Of a stretch of DNA of 64,000 bases, positions 51,247-61,116 are shown piece by piece. Under the pieces are notes generated by a model. That model did no database searches and was not told the DNA's origin. It worked only from the letters and a program-made list of their open reading frames with translations. Where the stretch lies: positions 3,844,001 to 3,908,000 of the forward strand of contig OZ245851.1 in NCBI GenBank assembly GCA_965228975.1, given 5' to 3'. How positions within the stretch are numbered: position 1 is the stretch's first letter; each line of letters begins with the position of its first letter. The stretch is from JAJFJD01 sp965228975 (GTDB taxonomy: Bacteria; Pseudomonadota; Alphaproteobacteria; UBA8366). Made by a program: the position numbers and the translations under genes.

Positions 51247-53382
51247 TTATCGGGAAACGACGGCTCGGTCGGCACCGACTTCGGTGAACACCGACATCAC
51301 GGCATTTTGCGTCAACAATTCCGGCAGAACGATGCCTTGCGGGGCTTTCGGCCCGTAGACCACGTTGAACGGTATCCCATAACGCCCGAACCGTGCGAGA
51401 AAGTTGGCGATCTTCGGATCCGGACGCGTCCAGTCGGCCTGCATCGCCACCACTGCGGGATTGGCCAACACCTCGGCGACGTCGCCCTTGTCGAACACGA
51501 ATGCCTTGTTCACCTGGCAGGTGATGCACCATTCCGCGGTCACGTCGACAACGACGGTCTTGCCCTCGGCGACCAGGCGGGGAATGGCGGCTTCATCGAA
51601 CCGCTGCCATACGCCGCTGGCCGTGCTGAAACTATTGTTCGAGGTCGCCGACGGACTGAAGACCGGAACCAGGACAGCCGCTGCCGTCAACCCGGCCACG
51701 ACAACGACCGCATGCCGGCCGATGCGCGACCCTTCCAGACGCCGCGCCGCAAACACCATCGGCACGATTGCAAACAGCGCCGCAACAGCGATTGTCGCCT
51801 CCAAACCGACCAACGTATGTACGATCGTCAGCAGCCAAATGGCGGTCGCAACCAAAGCGAGGCCAAGCACGCGCCGCAGATGTTCCATCCAGGGACCGGG
51901 ACGCGGCAATCGGGTCGCCAGCCCCGGGAACGCCGCGATAGCGAGAAACGGCAGCGCAAACCCAATACCGAGCGCGGTAAACACGATCAGGATCTCAACC
52001 GGCCCGCGGCTAAGCGCAAAACCGACCGCGGTGCCGAGAAACGGCGCCGAGCACGGTGTCGCCAACAACGTGGCGAAGGCCCCGGACATGAAATGCCCGG
52101 ACAAGGACTCTCCCTTACCGTGACGTGCCGCGGCATCGGTGATCCGGCCGGGCAGCGTAATCTCGAATAACCCGAACAGGTTGCACGCGAATAGGACGAG
52201 GACTGCCGTCAACAGGACCAAGAAGACCGGTTGCTGGAACTGGATGCCCCATCCGATCGCCATGCCCGCACTCTTTAAGCCGATCAAAACGCCCGCAATC
52301 AGCAGTAGCGAGAACAGGATCCCCGCCGAGGACGCGAGGAACCCGACGCGCACCGCCCCGCGCTCCGAACCGCCATGACCGACCACGTTCAACAATTTGA
52401 TCGATAGGACCGGTAAGACGCAGGGCATCAAGTTGAGAATCAATCCGCCGATCAGCGCCAACACGATGATCGTCAGGATCGACTGCGACTCCACCAGCCC
52501 ACCGACGCCGACCGAGGGAACCGTCCCCTCGCCAAGCCGGACCGAGACGACATGCTCCATCGCACGGCCGTTGTCGACCAGCGTGAGGCGAAGGGGCGCC
52601 GCCTCGAATTCCTTTTGCGGCACGCCACCCGCGGTGAGCGTCAGCACCGCGCTGCGCGCGTCCGTTGCGAAGGAAACCTTCGGCCGCGTGAAGAAGGCCC
52701 CGTTGGGCCCTTCGACAAAGAGGTCGGGTTTCGCGAACGCCCTTGCCGTGGTGGCCTTGACCATCAAGACCACTTCGTCCCCCTTCGGCGCGAGCGAGAC
52801 CGCCTCGATCGCAAGGTCATGGCGCGGACCTTCGACCGGCACCAGGGACGAGTACCGGGCCAGCATATTCGCCTGCTCGGACGGGTTTGCCGCCTCCGCC
52901 GGCAGGTCCAACGCCAACTTAACCTGATGCGGCACGCAGATTTCATCGCAGGTGAGATAGGAGATGTCGGCATGCAACGCGACAGGTTTTCCCGGTTCGA
53001 CCGGTTCCACCTTCAAAGGCAGGATCACCTCGTCTTTGTAGCCAAGGGTTTCCAACCCCAGGACGGAAAACCGTTCCGGGACGGGCCACTCGAGATTCGC
53101 CGACGCGACATTTTTCGATTTGTCCCAATCGATCCGTGGCGGATAACCGGCATCACCCGGTGAGCGCCAATAAATCTTCCAGCCGGGTTGCAGCTTGAAT
53201 TCGAGCCCGAGCGCAAGCGACTTTCGGTCGCCGACGCCCTCGATTGCGGACACCAAGCGCAATTTACCCTGATCGTTTACCGACCAGTCGCTCGCCGCGG
53301 CAAACGCGCCGCCGGTCACCCCCATCATTGAGGCAACCAACGCAATCACGGCGCCGATACGGAGTGCGAGTCGATAAATCAC
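51247..53382 (-). CDS. ScsB/DsbD-like transmembrane thiol reductase
   Basis: A 711-residue membrane protein that would carry electrons from cytosolic thioredoxin to periplasmic partners. Order: signal peptide (~1-28), an N-terminal periplasmic domain to ~300 with the cysteine pair CDEIC, an eight-or-so-helix DsbD core (~300-560) with membrane cysteines in LMPCVLPVLS and ATPCSAPFLG, and a C-terminal thioredoxin domain with CITC in TAEWCITCQVNK. Length and the N-terminal domain point to the ScsB type rather than short CcdA. Partners (ScsC/D) are not seen nearby. The peroxiredoxin gene lies downstream. Confidence 0.9.
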   Translation of the reverse strand: MIYRLALRIGAVIALVASMMGVTGGAFAAASDWSVNDQGKLRLVSAIEGVGDRKSLALGLEFKLQPGWKIYWRSPGDAGYPPRIDWDKSKNVASANLEWPVPERFSVLGLETLGYKDEVILPLKVEPVEPGKPVALHADISYLTCDEICVPHQVKLALDLPAEAANPSEQANMLARYSSLVPVEGPRHDLAIEAVSLAPKGDEVVLMVKATTARAFAKPDLFVEGPNGAFFTRPKVSFATDARSAVLTLTAGGVPQKEFEAAPLRLTLVDNGRAMEHVVSVRLGEGTVPSVGVGGLVESQSILTIIVLALIGGLILNLMPCVLPVLSIKLLNVVGHGGSERGAVRVGFLASSAGILFSLLLIAGVLIGLKSAGMAIGWGIQFQQPVFLVLLTAVLVLFACNLFGLFEITLPGRITDAAARHGKGESLSGHFMSGAFATLLATPCSAPFLGTAVGFALSRGPVEILIVFTALGIGFALPFLAIAAFPGLATRLPRPGPWMEHLRRVLGLALVATAIWLLTIVHTLVGLEATIAVAALFAIVPMVFAARRLEGSRIGRHAVVVVAGLTAAAVLVPVFSPSATSNNSFSTASGVWQRFDEAAIPRLVAEGKTVVVDVTAEWCITCQVNKAFVFDKGDVAEVLANPAVVAMQADWTRPDPKIANFLARFGRYGIPFNVVYGPKAPQGIVLPELLTQNAVMSVFTEVGADRAVVSR

Positions 53383-53589
53383 GTTAATCCTTTGTTAACC
53401 ATACTGTTGCGCATGCCCGTCGGCATCGGATCTTGTAGGAGAATATAGTCTCGACCGCCTAAGGAATCCCCTCAATTTTCCGTGCGAATCCGATAATTGA
53501 CGGTCCATCTTCGATGGTCTTAATCCGCCTTTGGGTTCAAAACCGGCGCATCTGCCCTTAATATAGGGTGTCTTTGAGCAGCGAACGCG

Positions 53590-54195
53590 GTGACGGGTTA
53601 CCCGATGGACGTTTTCGACGAAACTCCGGGCCCTTCGGATGGCGGTTATCTGACCGGCCATCTGTTGATCGCCATGCCCAACATGCGCGATCCCCGATTC
53701 GAAAAATCCGTCATCTACATGTGTGTTCATAATGCCGAAGGCGCAATGGGGCTGGTCGTGAATCGGCAAATCGACGGCATTTCCTTCCCGGAACTGCTGG
53801 AGCAACTGAACATCGACACCGAAACCTCGGCGCCAAGCCTACCGGTCTATTTCGGCGGTCCGGTCGAGACGGGGCGCGGATTCGTGCTGCACTCGGCGGA
53901 CTATGAGAAAAGCGGCACCATAAAGGTCGACCCGTTGATCGGCCTCACCGCAACGGTCGACATCTTGAAGGACATCGCCGAGAAACGCGGCCCGCGGCAT
54001 TCCATTCTCGCCCTCGGATACGCGGGATGGGGACCGGGTCAACTCGACGGGGAAATCCAGCAGAATGCCTGGCTGCATGTGCCGTCGGACGATACCTTGC
54101 TGTTCGAAGGCGAACTGGGCACGAAATGGGAACGGGCGATCGGCAAGATCGGTTTCGACCCGGCCCTTTTGTCCGGCGACGCCGGTCACGCCTGA
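53590..54195 (+). CDS. YqgE/AlgH family protein
   Basis: A 201-residue member of the widespread YqgE/AlgH family, whose biochemical role is unresolved. Hallmarks: LTGHLLIAMPNMRDPRFEKSV, AMGLVVNR, VYFGGPVE, GYAGWGPGQLDGEIQ and AWLHVP. The start may be the GTG at 53590 or the ATG at 53605 (MDVFDETPG). Its stop is 2 nt from that of the converging GNAT gene. Confidence 0.9.
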   Translation: MTGYPMDVFDETPGPSDGGYLTGHLLIAMPNMRDPRFEKSVIYMCVHNAEGAMGLVVNRQIDGISFPELLEQLNIDTETSAPSLPVYFGGPVETGRGFVLHSADYEKSGTIKVDPLIGLTATVDILKDIAEKRGPRHSILALGYAGWGPGQLDGEIQQNAWLHVPSDDTLLFEGELGTKWERAIGKIGFDPALLSGDAGHA

Positions 54196-54197
54196 AG

Positions 54198-54806
54198 CTA
54201 CCGCAAATCGTGCAGACGTCCGTTCGACTTCTTGAAGTCGTCCCGCAAGATCGCGTGCGTCACGTGATCCTGCCACCGCCCGTTGATGCGCAGGTATCGG
54301 CGCGCGAGGCCTTCCTCCCGGAACCCGGTTTTCAGAAGCAAATGCCGGCTGGCGTCGTTATGCGGTAAACAGGCCGCTTCCACGCGATGCAATCCCAAGG
54401 TATCGAAGGAGAAGGACAGCACGAGCGCCACTGCCTCGGACATGTACCCCTGTCCGGCAAAAGGCTCCCCCATCCAATATCCGATGCTGCCGCATTGCGC
54501 GACGCCCCGCCGGACATTCGATAGCGTGATCCCGCCGGTCAACGCGTCGCTCGACTGTTCGAAGATGAAAAAGGCGAAACCCGTCCGGCTCTGCCAATCG
54601 AGGCAAAACCGCCTATAACGGCGATTGAAGGCCGCCGGCGTGGCCGCATCGGTCGGCCAGGCGGGTTCCCACGGCACCAGAAAATCGCGGCTCAAGTGTC
54701 GCAGATGGACCCATTCGGCACGATCGCGCTTCTGGGGCGGCCGCACATAAACCTTACTGCCATCGATCCGGACCGCAGGCATCCGACCAGAGAGAATTCC
54801 GAACAT
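54198..54806 (-). CDS. GNAT-family N-acetyltransferase (RimJ-like)
   Basis: A 202-residue acetyltransferase of the RimJ/RimL type, expected to acetylate a protein N-terminus or small amine. Acetyl-CoA binding is at GEPFAGQGYMSEAV (a Q/RxxGxG/A variant) and the family-typical ending HNDASRHLLLKTGFREEGLARRYLRING. The ATG at 54806 is used; a longer frame upstream lies in the M16 gene's 3' end. Downstream of the M16 peptidase gene, 25 nt away on the same strand. Confidence 0.88.
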   Translation of the reverse strand: MFGILSGRMPAVRIDGSKVYVRPPQKRDRAEWVHLRHLSRDFLVPWEPAWPTDAATPAAFNRRYRRFCLDWQSRTGFAFFIFEQSSDALTGGITLSNVRRGVAQCGSIGYWMGEPFAGQGYMSEAVALVLSFSFDTLGLHRVEAACLPHNDASRHLLLKTGFREEGLARRYLRINGRWQDHVTHAILRDDFKKSNGRLHDLR

Positions 54807-54831
54807 GCCGCCGCCCCCGACCTTCGCACCG

Positions 54832-56091
54832 CTACATGGCAAGCATGCCGGTAATGCCGTCCAGCCCCGGCAACTGCCGCGACGGCCCGATCGCCGCGAT
54901 CGTCGGGCGCCCGGTAAATGTCCGGCGCGCGAACTGCGCGACCGATGCCGCATCCACCGCTTCGATGCGCCGCACCTGCTCTTCCAGCGGCACCGGCGCG
55001 CCGAACGCGAGTGTCTGCTGACCGAGCTGGTCGCACCGCGACCCGGTCGATTCCAGCGACATCAGCGTGCCGGCCTTGAGTTGGTTACGGGCGCGAATGA
55101 CCTCGTCTTCCCGGACGGTCTCCGGCAGACGGACTATTTCGTCGCAAACCGATTGCATCAAGTCGCGCGCTTCGGCATCCCCCGTACCGGCATAAATCCC
55201 GAAAAGACCGCCATCGGAATAATAGGACGCGAAGGAATAGATCGAGTAGACGAGCCCGCGTTTCTCGCGGATTTCCTGGAACAGGCGTGACGACATCCCC
55301 CCGCCGAACAATGTGGACAGGATGGTCGCCGCGTAGAAATCATCGTCACCGTAGGAAACGCCTGGAAACCCCAACACCAGGTGGAGCTGTTCCAGGTCGC
55401 GGTCCTCCCGCTGCTCGCCTCCGGTGTAGCGAGCCGGTGCCGACATCAGGCTGCCGTTCGACTGGAAGCCGCCGAAATGCTGTTCCGCGAATTTCACCAG
55501 CGCCGCATGATCGACGCGACCCGCCGCCGCCAGGACCATCCGGTCGCCCGCATAGGCTTGGCGCATATAGTCCATGATGGTTTCGCGTGGCATGGTGCGC
55601 ACCACGTCGGCACTGCCGAGGACCGGCCGGCCGAGCGGCTGGTCCGCAAAGGCCGTCGACTGGAAGTTATCGAAGATCAGGTCGTCCGGCGTGTCATGCG
55701 CCTGACCGATTTCCTGCAAGATGACCGCGCGTTCGCGCTTCAGTTCTTCGTCGTCGAAGGTGGCGTTCTTCAAGATATCCGCCAAGATATCCAGCGCCAG
55801 CGGAACGTCGTCCTTCAACACCTTGGCGTAATAGACCGTGCTCTCGCGGCTGGTATAGGCGTTCAAATGGCCGCCGACGGTCTCGATCTCTTCCGCGATA
55901 TCCGCCGCACTGCGGCGCTTCGTTCCCTTGAACGCCATATGCTCCAAGAGATGCGCCACGCCATTCACTTCCGCCGGTTCGTTACGTGTCCCGGCACCGA
56001 CCCAAACGCCCACCGAGGCGGATTCGACCGACGGCATGCTATGGCTGACGATGCGGAAGCCATTATTCAGGGTGGTCAGAGAGACCGTCAT
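54832..56091 (-). CDS. M16-family zinc peptidase (mitochondrial processing peptidase-like)
   Basis: A 419-residue M16 peptidase. The inverted zinc motif HxxEH is HLLEH at residues 47-51, in the bacterial context ...VNGVAHLLEHMAFKGT; a downstream Glu would complete the site. Such single-domain alphaproteobacterial proteins are relatives of the mitochondrial processing peptidase beta subunit. The target is not known. It overlaps the thrC stop as ATGA and is followed by the GNAT gene, so thrC-M16-GNAT form one operon. Confidence 0.92.
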   Translation of the reverse strand: MTVSLTTLNNGFRIVSHSMPSVESASVGVWVGAGTRNEPAEVNGVAHLLEHMAFKGTKRRSAADIAEEIETVGGHLNAYTSRESTVYYAKVLKDDVPLALDILADILKNATFDDEELKRERAVILQEIGQAHDTPDDLIFDNFQSTAFADQPLGRPVLGSADVVRTMPRETIMDYMRQAYAGDRMVLAAAGRVDHAALVKFAEQHFGGFQSNGSLMSAPARYTGGEQREDRDLEQLHLVLGFPGVSYGDDDFYAATILSTLFGGGMSSRLFQEIREKRGLVYSIYSFASYYSDGGLFGIYAGTGDAEARDLMQSVCDEIVRLPETVREDEVIRARNQLKAGTLMSLESTGSRCDQLGQQTLAFGAPVPLEEQVRRIEAVDAASVAQFARRTFTGRPTIAAIGPSRQLPGLDGITGMLAM

Positions 56092-57494
56092 GCGGCGCCT
56101 CGCAGCGCGGATGTCTCGCGCACGAAATCGTGTAGTGCATCCAGGCTGTTCGGAAGGATTTTCATGTGTTCGTCGCGGTCGAGCAGATCCGAAAGGCGTG
56201 CCGGAAGGTCCGGCCGCATGCCTGCGGCCGCCTCCACCGCATCGGGGAACTTGGCCGGATGCGCGGTCGCCAACGCCACCAACGGGTCACCGGCGGCGGG
56301 GCGGCGGGCGGATGCGGCATCGACGCCGACCGCGCTATGCGGGTCGATCAATTCGCCGGTTTTCTCGAAGACGTCCGCGATGACCTGCTTGGTGCGAGTG
56401 TCGTCGACCGTGTACCCGGCGAACAGCTCGGTCGCGGTTCGCCACTGTGCCTCGCCCAACGGCAGCACGCCCTGGTCCCGGAACTGCGCCATGGCGTATT
56501 TCACCGCCTCGCCGTCCCGATCCAACAGATCGAACAGAAGACGCTCGAAATTGCTCGATACCTGGATGTCCATGCTCGGCGACAGCGTCGGCTCGACGCC
56601 CGAGATCGACATATCGTTGCTGTCGAAGAACCGGGTCAGGATGTCGTTGCGGTTCGATGCGACGATGAAATGATCGATCGGCAGCCCCATCGCCCTGGCG
56701 GCGTAACCGGCATAGACGTTGCCGAAATTCCCGGTCGGGACAGCGAAGTTGACCGTCCGGTCGGGTGCCCCCAAGGACAGCGCCGCATGAAAATAATAGA
56801 CGATCTGCGCCATCACCCGGGCCCAGTTGATCGAGTTCACGGCCGACAGTTTCAACTCGTTCCGCAGGCCGGCATCGTTGAACATCGCCTTGATCAGATC
56901 CTGGCAGTCGTCGAAGGTGCCTTCGATCGCGATCGTATGCACGTTCGGCGCATCGACGGTGGTCATCTGGCGGCGCTGGACATCGGATACCCGTTCGTGC
57001 GGATAGAGCATGAAGATTTCGATCGCCGATCGCCCCCGGCACGCCTCGATCGCGGCCGCGCCGGTATCGCCAGAGGTGGCGCCGACGATCGTGATCCGCT
57101 CGCCACGCTTGTTCAACACATGGTCGAACAACCGGCCAAGCAGCTGCATCGCCACATCCTTGAACGCCAGCGTCGGACCGTGAAAAAGTTCGAGCAACCA
57201 GAAGTCGGGACCAAGCTGTACCATCGGCGCGACAGCAGGATGCCCGAAATCGTCGTAGGTCTCATGCACGATCGCGGCGAAATCCGCCGGCTCGATCCGG
57301 TCGCCGATAAACGGCGTCATGATCCGGATGGCTAGCTCGGGATAGGTCAGCCCCCGCATTCCCCGAAGGTCCTCAGCCGTGAATTGCGGCCACGATTCCG
57401 GGACATACAGACCGCCGTCCTCCGCCAATCCGGCCAGCAAAACCTGGTCGAACGACAAAATCGGCGCTTCGCCGCGGGTGCTGATGTAGCGCAC
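56088..57494 (-). CDS. thrC: Threonine synthase
   Basis: ThrC converts O-phosphohomoserine to threonine with PLP. 468 residues, the long type. The GTG at 57494 gives VRYISTRGEAP, with GGGAGGAAACC upstream; the TTG codons before it are not needed. The PLP lysine is in HGPTLAFKDVAMQ. The segments TIVGATSGDTGAAAIEA and VPTGNFGNVYAG bind phosphate. It heads the thrC-M16-GNAT operon. Confidence 0.96.
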   Translation of the reverse strand: MRYISTRGEAPILSFDQVLLAGLAEDGGLYVPESWPQFTAEDLRGMRGLTYPELAIRIMTPFIGDRIEPADFAAIVHETYDDFGHPAVAPMVQLGPDFWLLELFHGPTLAFKDVAMQLLGRLFDHVLNKRGERITIVGATSGDTGAAAIEACRGRSAIEIFMLYPHERVSDVQRRQMTTVDAPNVHTIAIEGTFDDCQDLIKAMFNDAGLRNELKLSAVNSINWARVMAQIVYYFHAALSLGAPDRTVNFAVPTGNFGNVYAGYAARAMGLPIDHFIVASNRNDILTRFFDSNDMSISGVEPTLSPSMDIQVSSNFERLLFDLLDRDGEAVKYAMAQFRDQGVLPLGEAQWRTATELFAGYTVDDTRTKQVIADVFEKTGELIDPHSAVGVDAASARRPAAGDPLVALATAHPAKFPDAVEAAAGMRPDLPARLSDLLDRDEHMKILPNSLDALHDFVRETSALRGAA

Positions 57495-57523
57495 TATCTG
57501 GTTTCCTCCCAACAAGGTGCGCT

Positions 57524-57552
57524 AACCTAGCCTCACCGCACATTTGGGGCAA
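57524..57552 (-). promoter_or_regulatory. Candidate promoter for thrC
   Basis: On the minus strand TTGCCC (57552-57547), 17 nt, TAGGTT (57529-57524), about 30 nt before the GTG. Confidence 0.35.
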
Positions 57553-57584
57553 GTTGCGGCGGATTTCCTTATACCACCGTAGAT

Positions 57585-59084
57585 CTAACCATCGAGATAT
57601 CGCTGCCGGAGATGCGCTTTGAACGCATCCACGGCCAGCGGCGCGCCCGTCGTCTCCCGGATCAGGTCGTCCGTCGGATGGCACGAACCATGGCCATGGA
57701 CGTGCCGGCGGAGCCAATTCATCAGCGGCACGAAATCGCCCTGTTGGATTGACGGCAAAATCCCCGGATCGTCCGTCGTCGCCGCCTGGAACAACTGCGC
57801 CGCCGCCAGCGCACCCAGCGTATAGGTCGGAAAATATCCCCATGCGCCGGAATACCAATGGATATCCTGCAAGCAACCTTGCCGGTCGTCCGGCGGCACG
57901 ACGCCCAGCAGCCCCTTCATCCCGTCGTTCCAAGCGGCCGGCAGATCGGGCAATGCAAGATCGCCCGACAGCATGGCCTTTTCGAGCCGGTAGCGCAGGA
58001 TGACATGCGCCGGATAGGTGACCTCGTCGGCATCCACGCGGATCAGGCCGCGCTCGACCTTGGTGGCCCATCGCAGCAGGTTTTCCCGTGTCCAGGCGGG
58101 TCCGTTACCGTCGAAAGCCTCCTGCAAGGCCGGCGTCGCCCAATGATAGAACTCGGCCGTGCGGCAAGCCTGCATTTCCAGCAACAGGGATTGGCTCTCG
58201 TGCAGCACCATGCCGCGCGCCCGGCCGACCGGCTGGTATCTCCAGTCGTCCGGACGCCCGCGCTCGTACATGGCATGTCCGGATTCATGCAGGACCGCCA
58301 TAAGGGCTTCGCCGAAGTCGTCTTCGTTGTAACGAACCGTGATCCGCGAATCCTCCGGCACGCCACTGGAGAACGGATGCGCGCTCTCGTCCACCCGCGC
58401 GGTATCGAAATCCAACCCGACGGTTTCGGCCATTCGGCGGCACAGCGCGCGCTGCGCTTCCGTATCGAATGGGCCAATGGGCCGCAGCGGCATCCCCGCC
58501 GCATCCTGCCGGGTCAGCACGTCGTCGAGAAAGTCAGGCAAAAACGCCGCCAGGTCATCGAACAAGGGATCGATATATTCGCTCGACGCGCCGGGCTCGT
58601 AATCCTGCAACAGCGCGTCGTAGAGCGAGCAATCCAACGCATCGCCCCGGGCCGTTCCGACATCACGGGTCAGATTGAGCAATTCGCCGAGCGGCTCGAC
58701 GATCGCGGAAAAATCGTCGTCTTGGCGGGCTTTCCGCCAGGCGATTTCGCATAACGAACAGGCGCGGCTGTGAGCGGCCACCAAATCGGCGGGTACAGCG
58801 ACGGCCTTTCTTTGGATGCGGCGCATCTCGCGCAGGTTCGCGGCCGGCCAGACGTCCAACGCCGCCGCGTCGGCCGCCGACAGGTCATCGGCAAGGTCCG
58901 ACGCCGTCAGCTTCTCGTGACGCATTACCTCGAGCCGCGCCAATTGCTCCGCCCGCGCTTCCGCGCCGCCCGACGGCATGATTGTCGCCTGATCCCAATG
59001 CAGAATCCGGATCGTGTCTTCCAAAACGCAGATGTCGTGGAACCGCGCTTCCAAACGCTGATAAGCGGTCGTCTTGTCTGTCAT
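57585..59084 (-). CDS. Carboxypeptidase M32 (Taq-type)
   Basis: A 499-residue metallocarboxypeptidase that would trim C-terminal residues from peptides. The zinc motif is HESGHAMYERG (HExxH); further family blocks are MPSGGAEARAEQLARL at the N-terminus, DEVTYPAHVILRYRLEKAML and PTYTLGALAAAQLFQAA. No signal peptide, so cytosolic. It lies between surf1 and thrC on the same strand, 30 nt from surf1 and about 90 nt before thrC. Confidence 0.92.
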   Translation of the reverse strand: MTDKTTAYQRLEARFHDICVLEDTIRILHWDQATIMPSGGAEARAEQLARLEVMRHEKLTASDLADDLSAADAAALDVWPAANLREMRRIQRKAVAVPADLVAAHSRACSLCEIAWRKARQDDDFSAIVEPLGELLNLTRDVGTARGDALDCSLYDALLQDYEPGASSEYIDPLFDDLAAFLPDFLDDVLTRQDAAGMPLRPIGPFDTEAQRALCRRMAETVGLDFDTARVDESAHPFSSGVPEDSRITVRYNEDDFGEALMAVLHESGHAMYERGRPDDWRYQPVGRARGMVLHESQSLLLEMQACRTAEFYHWATPALQEAFDGNGPAWTRENLLRWATKVERGLIRVDADEVTYPAHVILRYRLEKAMLSGDLALPDLPAAWNDGMKGLLGVVPPDDRQGCLQDIHWYSGAWGYFPTYTLGALAAAQLFQAATTDDPGILPSIQQGDFVPLMNWLRRHVHGHGSCHPTDDLIRETTGAPLAVDAFKAHLRQRYLDG

Positions 59085-59114
59085 GAAGTTCCCGGTCGCC
59101 GACGAGGCCGAACG

Positions 59115-59813
59115 TTATGATCTATTGCGATGATACAGCAGATAGATGACAAGTAGGGCGGCGGCAAGCGCGAACCAGGTGATCGCGTATTCGAGATGAT
59201 TGTTGCGGATATCCAGCCGCCATTGCCGGCCGACCGGGAAATCACCCGGTGTTCCGGCCTTATCGGCAACGATGTAGAAACCGCCGGTCAACGGTATACC
59301 CGTAACCTGTGACATCTTCTTGCTGTCGATGGTGAACCAGTTGTTCTTTTTCGGATCGTCATCGGGGGTGAACCAGCCGGCGGGTCGCTGCAGCCGGACA
59401 ATGCCTTCCACCGTAACCGGCCCCGCCACCTGCCCTTCGGGCCGTGTCGCCGGGTCCTGCTTGTCGAATGGCACCCAACCCCGATTGACCAGAATCGCAG
59501 GTGCGCCGTCACTCCGTTCGAACGGCGTCAACACATGCAAACCCGGATTGCCGCGCAACGAGCGGCCGACGACATAGAGTTCGTGTTCGTGGCGGAACCG
59601 GCCGGCGACCGCGACCCGCTGGAACTCGAAAACCGTCAGATCATCCGACGGCCCCGGCGGCACAACCGCAGCACTGGTCGAGCGCGTCTGCAGCTTCTCG
59701 ATCAGATCCGCCTTCCAGTGCAGCCGCTGGACCTGCCAGAGCCCCAACGCGACCAGCACGATCAACGCGGGAACCGTAAACAAGGTCGGCCAGAGTGCGG
59801 GTCGAAAGGCCAC
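59115..59813 (-). CDS. surf1: SURF1-family cytochrome oxidase assembly protein
   Basis: SURF1 helps heme a insertion into cytochrome oxidase subunit I. The 232-residue protein has membrane helices at both ends (ALWPTLFTVPALIVLVALGLW and TWFALAAALLVIYLLY) and a large periplasmic domain (ILVNRGWVPFD, LEYAITWF). The GTG at 59813 (VAFRPALWP) follows TAGGAG, whose first bases are the DUF983 stop. It is part of the ctaD...surf1 operon. Confidence 0.93.
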   Translation of the reverse strand: MAFRPALWPTLFTVPALIVLVALGLWQVQRLHWKADLIEKLQTRSTSAAVVPPGPSDDLTVFEFQRVAVAGRFRHEHELYVVGRSLRGNPGLHVLTPFERSDGAPAILVNRGWVPFDKQDPATRPEGQVAGPVTVEGIVRLQRPAGWFTPDDDPKKNNWFTIDSKKMSQVTGIPLTGGFYIVADKAGTPGDFPVGRQWRLDIRNNHLEYAITWFALAAALLVIYLLYHRNRS

Positions 59814-59823
59814 CGCTATGCTC

Positions 59824-60213
59824 CTACTCTGAATCGTCGTGGAAGGTATGATGCCCGGTATCGCCGGCACGGTGCCGATACTGCAGCGCGACCAACGTCG
59901 CCTTAAACGGCCGCAAGAGCAGCAAACAACCAGCCAACACGGCGGGCCCCCACAGAACAAGATGCACCCAATAGGGCGGATGGAACATCATCTCGGTCCA
60001 TAAGGCGAGCCCGGTTACGATCGGGCCGACGATGAAGATGATAAAGATCGCGGGACCGTCGCCACTGTCCGCGACACTGAAGTCGAGCCCACAGACGGAA
60101 CACTTTTTGGCCACCGTCAGAAATCCGTCGAACAGTCCGCCGATCCCGCATCGTGGACAGCGGCACCGCAACCCGGCGGAAAGCGGAGAAACGGTTTCTG
60201 GCGTCCTCCGCAT
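59824..60213 (-). CDS. DUF983 membrane protein
   Basis: A 129-residue protein with two zinc-ribbon-like cysteine pairs (CRCPRCG, CSVCGLDFS) followed by two hydrophobic helices (AIFIIFIVGPIVTGLALW, LVLWGPAVLAGCLLLL). The family is a regular neighbour of cytochrome oxidase assembly genes and may act in metal or heme handling; that is inference. The ATG at 60213 is used; longer upstream codons overlap ctaE. Confidence 0.85.
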   Translation of the reverse strand: MRRTPETVSPLSAGLRCRCPRCGIGGLFDGFLTVAKKCSVCGLDFSVADSGDGPAIFIIFIVGPIVTGLALWTEMMFHPPYWVHLVLWGPAVLAGCLLLLRPFKATLVALQYRHRAGDTGHHTFHDDSE

Positions 60214-60224
60214 CCAATGAACCC

Positions 60225-61064
60225 TTAGCTGCCCCACCAATAGATGCAGCAGAACAGGAACAGCCAGACCACATCGACGAAATGCCAGTACCAAGCGGCG
60301 GCCTCGAAGCCGAAATGATGGTCTGCCTTGAAGTGCCCCTTGCGCGCCCGGAACCAGCATACGATCAGGAAGGTGGTGCCGATGATCACATGGAAACCAT
60401 GAAATCCGGTCGCCATGTAGAAGGTCGACGAGTAGATGCCGTCGCTAAACCCGAACGCGGCCACCGCATACTCGTATGCCTGGAACCCGGTGAACATTAA
60501 GCCGAGGATAATGGTCAATCCGAGGCCGGTGATCATCGCGCGCTGGTTACCCTCTCGCAACGCGTGATGCGCCCAAGTGACGGTGCAGCCCGAGAGCAAC
60601 AAAATCAGGGTGTTCATGAACGGCACGCCGAAGGTCGGCAGCGTTTCCACACCTTCCGGCGGCCAGACCGCCGGGTCGACTTTCGGGAATAGGCTCGAAT
60701 TGAAGAAAGCCCAGAAGAAGGCGACGAAGAACATCACCTCGGACGCAATGAAGAGCGTCATGCCGTAGCGCATTCCGATCTGCACCACCGGCGTGTGATG
60801 ACCCTGGAAGGTCGCTTCCTTGATCACGTCCCGCCACCACATCCACATGGTCAACAGGACGAGGAAAATGCCGGGAAGGAAGATACCGGCACCAAGTCCC
60901 TTGATCATGCTCTCGCTGCCCGCGCCCAAAATGTCGGGATGCATATACATCACCGTGCCGAAGGTCAGCACAAATGCCGCCGCCGCACCCAACGCAGGCC
61001 ACGGGCTAGGGTCGACGAGATGGTAATCGTGTTTGACTTCGTCGTGATGGGCTTCAGCAGTCAT
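60225..61064 (-). CDS. ctaE: Cytochrome c oxidase subunit III
   Basis: Subunit III of the aa3 oxidase stabilises proton uptake into subunit I. The 279-residue protein has seven hydrophobic helices (AAAFVLTFGTVMYM, FLPGIFLVLLTMWMWW, SEVMFFVAFFWAFFNSSLF...). GFHGFHVIIGTTFL and a C-terminal WYWHFVDVVWLFLF are family signatures. It lies between ctaG (52 nt upstream) and the DUF983 gene. Confidence 0.96.
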   Translation of the reverse strand: MTAEAHHDEVKHDYHLVDPSPWPALGAAAAFVLTFGTVMYMHPDILGAGSESMIKGLGAGIFLPGIFLVLLTMWMWWRDVIKEATFQGHHTPVVQIGMRYGMTLFIASEVMFFVAFFWAFFNSSLFPKVDPAVWPPEGVETLPTFGVPFMNTLILLLSGCTVTWAHHALREGNQRAMITGLGLTIILGLMFTGFQAYEYAVAAFGFSDGIYSSTFYMATGFHGFHVIIGTTFLIVCWFRARKGHFKADHHFGFEAAAWYWHFVDVVWLFLFCCIYWWGS

Positions 61065-61116
61065 TCTTTCATCCCCAATTCATTCCGCGGCAGCATACCG
61101 CCGTGGGCCTTGTCTG

